The notes under the pieces were generated by a model. The model saw only the letters and a list, made by a program, of their open reading frames with translations. It made no database searches and was not told the origin of the DNA. The translations under genes and the position numbers were made by a program. 64,000 nucleotides of DNA from Arabidopsis thaliana (taxonomy: Eukaryota > Streptophyta > Magnoliopsida > Brassicales > Brassicaceae): positions 18,731,261-18,795,260 of the forward strand of contig NC_003074.8 in the NCBI RefSeq assembly GCF_000001735.4, given 5' to 3'. Below, piece after piece: positions 59,272-64,000 of this stretch. Each line of letters begins with the position of its first letter. The first letter of the stretch is position 1.

Positions 59272-59454
59272 ATGCATTTTCCTCTTTACTTCTTTATCAA
59301 TTTATTCTTTCTTATACATAATTTAACTATCTGTTTTTGTGTTTGTGTTTGCTTCATGTTGGTTTACGCTTGTGCGGTTCATGTTTGTGATTTCTTTATA
59401 ATTATTGTCCGAGTAGGATTTTTATGTTCTTCGCTCAAACCGCTAGACCGATGA
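59272..59454 (+). CDS. Candidate small hydrophobic peptide gene
   Basis: A 60-residue frame begins MHFPLYFFINLFFLIHN with a hydrophobic, Phe/Cys-rich stretch, and ends SSLKPLDR. The ATG sits in an AAAAATGC context after a CT-rich leader (59221-59260) that looks like a 5' UTR, and two ABRE cores lie upstream. It could be a secreted or membrane microprotein, but composition alone is weak evidence and no family is recognised. It may equally be a chance frame. Confidence 0.25.
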   Translation: MHFPLYFFINLFFLIHNLTICFCVCVCFMLVYACAVHVCDFFIIIVRVGFLCSSLKPLDR

Positions 59455-59891
59455 TCTTAAATTAAAGAAAAAGGAATAGATATATCTTATATAATATGAC
59501 AAAGTTTTTTCTAACTTTTCCTAAGCTAAGTGATGTTATATATGATAGTTCGAAATTGTATCCCATAAGCTAAGTGCTCAACATTTTACTGGAGTTCGGT
59601 TATAATTAAATTTTGCATCAGGCAAAACCATCGATCGATGTATGTACGAAGAGTCTTCATGTTTGATATTTTATTCTGATGTCACTCTCCTATTCATTCG
59701 TTTTAAGAAAAAATAAAATCAGCCAAGCAATTTCAATTGTTATTTAGATATTACAATTACATTACCTTTTTTACATGCATTTATAAATACGTATACTAAT
59801 TAGGTAGACGTAAATGTGTTTGATTTTTGGGGCTCTAGCTATTTGCATAGCTTCTAACATCTAAATAAATTGTAGCTTGTCCTCTTCTGCT

Positions 59892-60244
59892 TGTGAGTGA
59901 GATGTCTGAAGCTAAGGAGATGGGCCAAACCCATAACAAATCAAGTCCAACTATAAAGCCTGGTCAACAAATACAGAAGATGACAAAGATCAAAAGCTGT
60001 CTCTCATCCGTACATGTACCTGCAGGAAACATTGAAAGAGAAAGGAAGACGCTCCTCTAAAACTAATTCAATCCTCTTTCATCCTTATCTAATAACCAAA
60101 AATTACATACATCTGTATAGTGTCGAGAGTGTTCTAGATCCTTCTCCCTCAATCTCTATAAAAAGAAGAATGTAATCTCATTGTAATTATTATTGAAAAA
60201 CAGAGTAATATTATTAAAAGGTTCAAATTTTCTCTTCTTTCTCA
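59892..60244 (+). repeat. 5' LTR of an intact-looking copia element
   Basis: The right boundary is secure: CA at 60243-60244 is followed directly by TGGTATCAGAGCC, the initiator-tRNA-Met primer-binding site. A TATA box (CTCTATAAAAAG) lies at about 60155-60166. The left boundary is uncertain because the 3' LTR is outside the window; TGTGAGTG at 59892 and TGTCTGAAG at 59903 are candidate starts. Confidence 0.75.
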
Positions 60245-60257
60245 TGGTATCAGAGCC
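60245..60257 (+). promoter_or_regulatory. Retrotransposon primer-binding site
   Basis: TGGTATCAGAGCC matches the complement of the 3' end of plant initiator tRNA-Met and starts directly after the LTR. Confidence 0.9.
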
Positions 60258-60282
60258 ATTCTAAACTCTCACAGGTCCAAAA

Positions 60283-63200
60283 ATGGCAGATCCATACCCT
60301 TTTCCGGACAATGTCCATGTCTCTAGTTCTGTAACTCTCAAGCTCAATGACTCCAACTATCTCCTTTGGAAGACACAATTCGAGTCTTTGCTATCTTGTC
60401 ACAAACTCATCGGCTTTGTCAATGGTGGAATCACACCACCACCACGTACTCTCAACGTCGTCACAGGAGACACCTCCGTCGATGTCGCAAACCCTCAGTA
60501 TGAAAGTTGGTTCTGCACTGATCAGCTCATCCGTTCATGGCTTTTTGGCACGCTATCAGAAGAAGTTCTCGGGTATGTCCACAATCTCCAAACCTCTAGA
60601 GATATTTGGATCTCCTTAGCAGAAAACTTCAATAAGAGCAGTGTTGCTCGTGAGTTCACGCTCCGCCGTACTCTGCAACTCTTGTCAAAAAAAGACAAAA
60701 CTTTATCAGCGTATTGTCGTGAGTTTATTGCTGTGTGTGATGCTTTAAGTTCTATAGGCAAGCCTGTGGATGAATCAATGAAGATCTTTGGTTTTCTTAA
60801 TGGTCTGGGAAGAGAGTATGATCCTATCACTACTGTTATACAAAGCTCTCTGAGTAAAATTTCTCCACCAACCTTCAGAGATGTGATTTCCGAGGTTAAA
60901 GGGTTTGATGTGAAGCTCCAGTCCTATGAAGAATCAGTTACTGCCAATCCTCACATGGCTTTCAACACTCAACGTAGTGAATACACAGACAACTACACTT
61001 CCGGCAACCGTGGTAAAGGTAGAGGAGGCTATGGTCAAAATCGCGGCAGAAGTGGCTACTCTACGCGTGGAAGGGGTTTCTCTCAGCATCAGACAAACTC
61101 CAATAACACAGGAGAGCGTCCAGTGTGTCAGATCTGTGGGCGGACTGGACACACAGCTCTAAAATGTTACAACAGATTTGATCACAACTATCAAAGTGTT
61201 GATACTGCCCAGGCCTTCTCTTCTCTGCGGGTTTCAGACAGTTCTGGTAAAGAGTGGGTACCTGATTCTGCAGCTACAGCTCATGTGACTTCTTCCACAA
61301 ATAATCTACAAGCTGCATCACCCTACAACGGCAGTGACACAGTTCTTGTTGGCGATGGAGCATACTTACCCATCACACATGTTGGATCCACCACCATTTC
61401 TTCTGATTCAGGTACTCTTCCACTAAATGAGGTCTTAGTATGTCCTGATATACAAAAGTCCCTTCTATCAGTATCCAAACTATGTGATGACTATCCTTGC
61501 GGTGTGTATTTTGATGCTAATAAAGTATGCATTATTGATATAAATACTCAGAAAGTGGTGTCAAAGGGTCCTCGAAGTAACGGTCTATATGTGTTGGAGA
61601 ACCAAGAATTTGTAGCCTTCTATTCTAATCGACAGTGTGCAGCATCCGAAGAAATATGGCACCATCGCTTAGGACATTCAAATTCTCGGATTCTTCAACA
61701 ACTCAAGTCAAGCAAGGAAATTAGTTTCAATAAGAGCAGAATGTCCCCTGTTTGTGAGCCTTGCCAGATGGGGAAAAGTTCTAAGTTACAGTTTTTTTCT
61801 TCGAATTCTCGTGAGTTAGATCTTTTAGGTCGAATTCATTGTGACCTTTGGGGCCCCTCACCAGTTGTATCTAAACAAGGTTTCAAGTATTATGTGGTGT
61901 TTGTTGACGATTACTCTCGCTACTCATGGTTTTATCCATTAAAAGCAAAGTCAGATTTTTTTGCGGTATTTGTTGCTTTCCAAAACCTGGTTGAAAACCA
62001 ATTTAATACAAAGATCAAGGTGTTTCAGAGTGATGGAGGTGGTGAGTTTACAAGTAACTTAATGAAGAAGCACCTAACAGACTGTGGAATTCAACATAGA
62101 ATCTCTTGCCCCTATACTCCTCAACAAAACGGTATAGCAGAACGGAAGCATCGTCACTTTGTCGAGCTCGGTTTGTCGATGATGTTTCACAGTCACACAC
62201 CGCTACAGTTCTGGGTAGAAGCGTTCTTCACTGCAAGTTTCCTAAGCAACATGCTTCCCTCTCCGTCATTAGGCAATGTAAGTCCCCTTGAAGCTTTACT
62301 AAAACAGAAACCAAATTATGCAATGCTTAGAGTGTTTGGAACAGCATGTTATCCCTGCTTAAGACCCTTAGGAGAGCATAAGTTTGAGCCTAGATCACTA
62401 CAATGTGTATTTCTTGGCTACAATTCTCAGTATAAAGGATATAGATGTCTATACCCACCTACCGGAAGAGTGTATATCTCAAGGCATGTTATCTTCGATG
62501 AAGAAACATTTCCTTTCAAACAAAAATATCAGTTCTTGGTTCCACAATACGAGTCCTCTCTTCTCAGTGCTTGGCAGTCATCTATACCACAAGCTGATCA
62601 GTCACTCATACCGCAAGCTGAAGAAGGAAAAATTGAAAGCTTAGCAAAACCTCCATCGATCCAGAAGAATACAATTCAGGATACTACAACTCAGCCTGCA
62701 ATTTTAACTGAGGGAGTATTGAATGAAGAAGAGGAAGAAGACTCCTTTGAAGAAACAGAAACAGAATCTCTGAATGAAGAAACACACACTCAAAATGATG
62801 AAGCAGAGGTTACAGTAGAAGAAGAAGTACAACAAGAACCAGAAAACACTCACCCAATGACAACAAGGTCTAAAGCCGGGATTCATAAATCAAACACACG
62901 ATATGCACTTCTTACCTCAAAATTTTCAGTTGAGGAACCAAAATCGATTGATGAAGCCTTAAATCACCCTGGTTGGAACAATGCGGTGAATGATGAAATG
63001 AGAACAATTCACATGTTGCATACATGGTCATTGGTTCAGCCCACAGAAGATATGAATATTTTGGGATGCAGGTGGGTGTTCAAAACTAAACTCAAACCAG
63101 ATGGGTCTGTGGATAAGCTAAAAGCTAGGCTTGTTGCCAAAGGATTTCACCAAGAGGAAGGTCTAGACTATCTTGAAACCTTCAGTCCGGTGGTCAGAAC

Positions 63201-64000
63201 AGCCACTATCCGTCTTGTTCTCGATGTTGCTACTGCTAAAGGATGGAACATAAAGCAACTTGATGTGTCTAATGCGTTTCTTCACGGTGAATTAAAGGAA
63301 CCTGTCTACATGCTTCAGCCTCCTGGTTTTGTGGATCAAGAAAAACCTTCATATGTGTGCCGTCTCACCAAAGCTTTGTATGGCTTAAAACAGGCTCCTA
63401 GAGCTTGGTTTGACACGATTAGTAACTATCTTCTTGACTTTGGTTTTTCTTGCAGCAAATCAGATCCTTCTCTATTCACATATCACAAGAATGGGAAGAC
63501 TTTGGTGTTACTTCTATATGTAGATGACATTCTTCTCACCGGGAGTGATCACAATCTACTTCAAGAGCTTCTCATGTCTCTCAACAAACGTTTTTCAATG
63601 AAGGATCTGGGCGCTCCAAGTTATTTCCTTGGTGTGGAAATTGAGTCATCACCAGAAGGTCTCTTCCTCCATCAAACTGCCTACGCTAAAGACATTCTTC
63701 ACCAAGCCGCAATGTCAAACTGCAACTCTATGCCTACTCCACTACCTCAACACATTGAGAACCTGAATTCAGACCTCTTCCCTGAACCTACTTACTTCAG
63801 AAGTTTAGCTGGAAAGCTTCAATATTTAACCATCACCCGACCCGACATACAGTTTGCTGTTAACTTCATTTGCCAAAGGATGCATTCTCCTACTACAGCA
63901 GATTTTGGTTTGCTCAAACGGATTCTGAGATATGTGAAAGGAACTATTCACTTGGGCTTACACATCAAGAAAAACCAGAACTTGTCCCTCGTAGCTTACA
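60283..64000 (+). mobile_element. Copia gag-pol polyprotein, uninterrupted, 3' end outside
   Basis: One open frame from ATG 60283 to the window edge covers 1,239 codons with no stop on codon-by-codon reading. In order: gag with retrotransposon-gag-like SNYLLWKTQFESLL; an RG-rich stretch; zinc knuckle CQICGRTGHTALKC (282-295); protease with DSAATAHV (Asp328); integrase HHCC (His460, Cys491, Cys494); and catalytic Asp523, Asp584, Glu620 with exact D-60-D-35-E spacing. An acidic linker follows (about 806-860). RT has CRWVFKTKLKPDG and YVDD at 1079-1082, and the RNase H start is cut by the window. Plant copia polyproteins are about 1,300-1,500 residues, so little is missing. All visible catalytic residues are intact, suggesting a recently active copy. 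No gene except the LTR lies within 4 kb upstream. Confidence 0.96.

Overview
The window is plant nuclear DNA. Genes are split by many short introns, intergenic DNA is AT-rich, and there are LTR retrotransposons, MITEs and a nuclear tRNA gene. Reconstructed proteins match Arabidopsis thaliana families, in several cases at the length I recall for the reference proteins. The order HR4 - SnRK2.2 - LBD28 - phosphoglycerate-mutase-like - CRK5 - small acidic protein - SDR - two prolamin-like genes - TWD40-1 - CEP9 - sulfotransferase-like is, from memory, that of A. thaliana chromosome 3 around At3g50480 to At3g50620. HR4 instead of RPW8.1/RPW8.2 suggests a Col-0-like haplotype. No database search was run; exon boundaries come from splice signals plus reading-frame continuity.

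Layout. 0-12.7 kb is the RPW8/HR-locus edge: a small MITE, a collapsed copy of the SnRK2.2 3' part, HR4 with five 42-bp in-frame repeats, a 5.1-kb copia element with identical LTRs and a clear target-site duplication, a SINE-like insertion, then SnRK2.2 on the minus strand. 13-18 kb has tRNA-Glu(TTC), LBD28, Helitron and Emigrant-type debris and a histidine phosphatase gene. 18-22.5 kb is empty of recognisable genes. 22.5-25.2 kb is CRK5. 25.8-27.0 kb is a Harbinger-like element. 28-32.6 kb has a small Asp/Glu-rich gene and an SDR gene. 35.6-39.4 kb has a tandem pair of secreted, proline-rich prolamin-like genes with duplicated flanks, a hAT-like MITE and a LINE scrap. 40.0-48.0 kb is the 24-coding-exon TWD40-1 gene, with one GC-AG and one AT-AC (U12-type) intron. 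48.5-49.2 kb is CEP9. 53.7-55.5 kb is the sulfotransferase-like gene. 59.9-64.0 kb is the 5' LTR and an uninterrupted copia polyprotein frame that runs off the window.

The genes are independent plant loci, not an operon. Their themes are immunity (HR4), ABA signalling (SnRK2.2), Ca/CaM-related kinase signalling (CRK5), peptide-hormone signalling (CEP9), endocytosis (TWD40-1) and secreted cysteine-rich proteins. I did not find a clearly new multi-gene system. The most informative oddities are the HR4 repeats beside a chimeric but recently inserted copia element, the SnRK2.2 relic on the other side of HR4, the out-of-frame exon series behind the acidic gene, the two rare intron types in TWD40-1, and the intact copia frame at the right edge.
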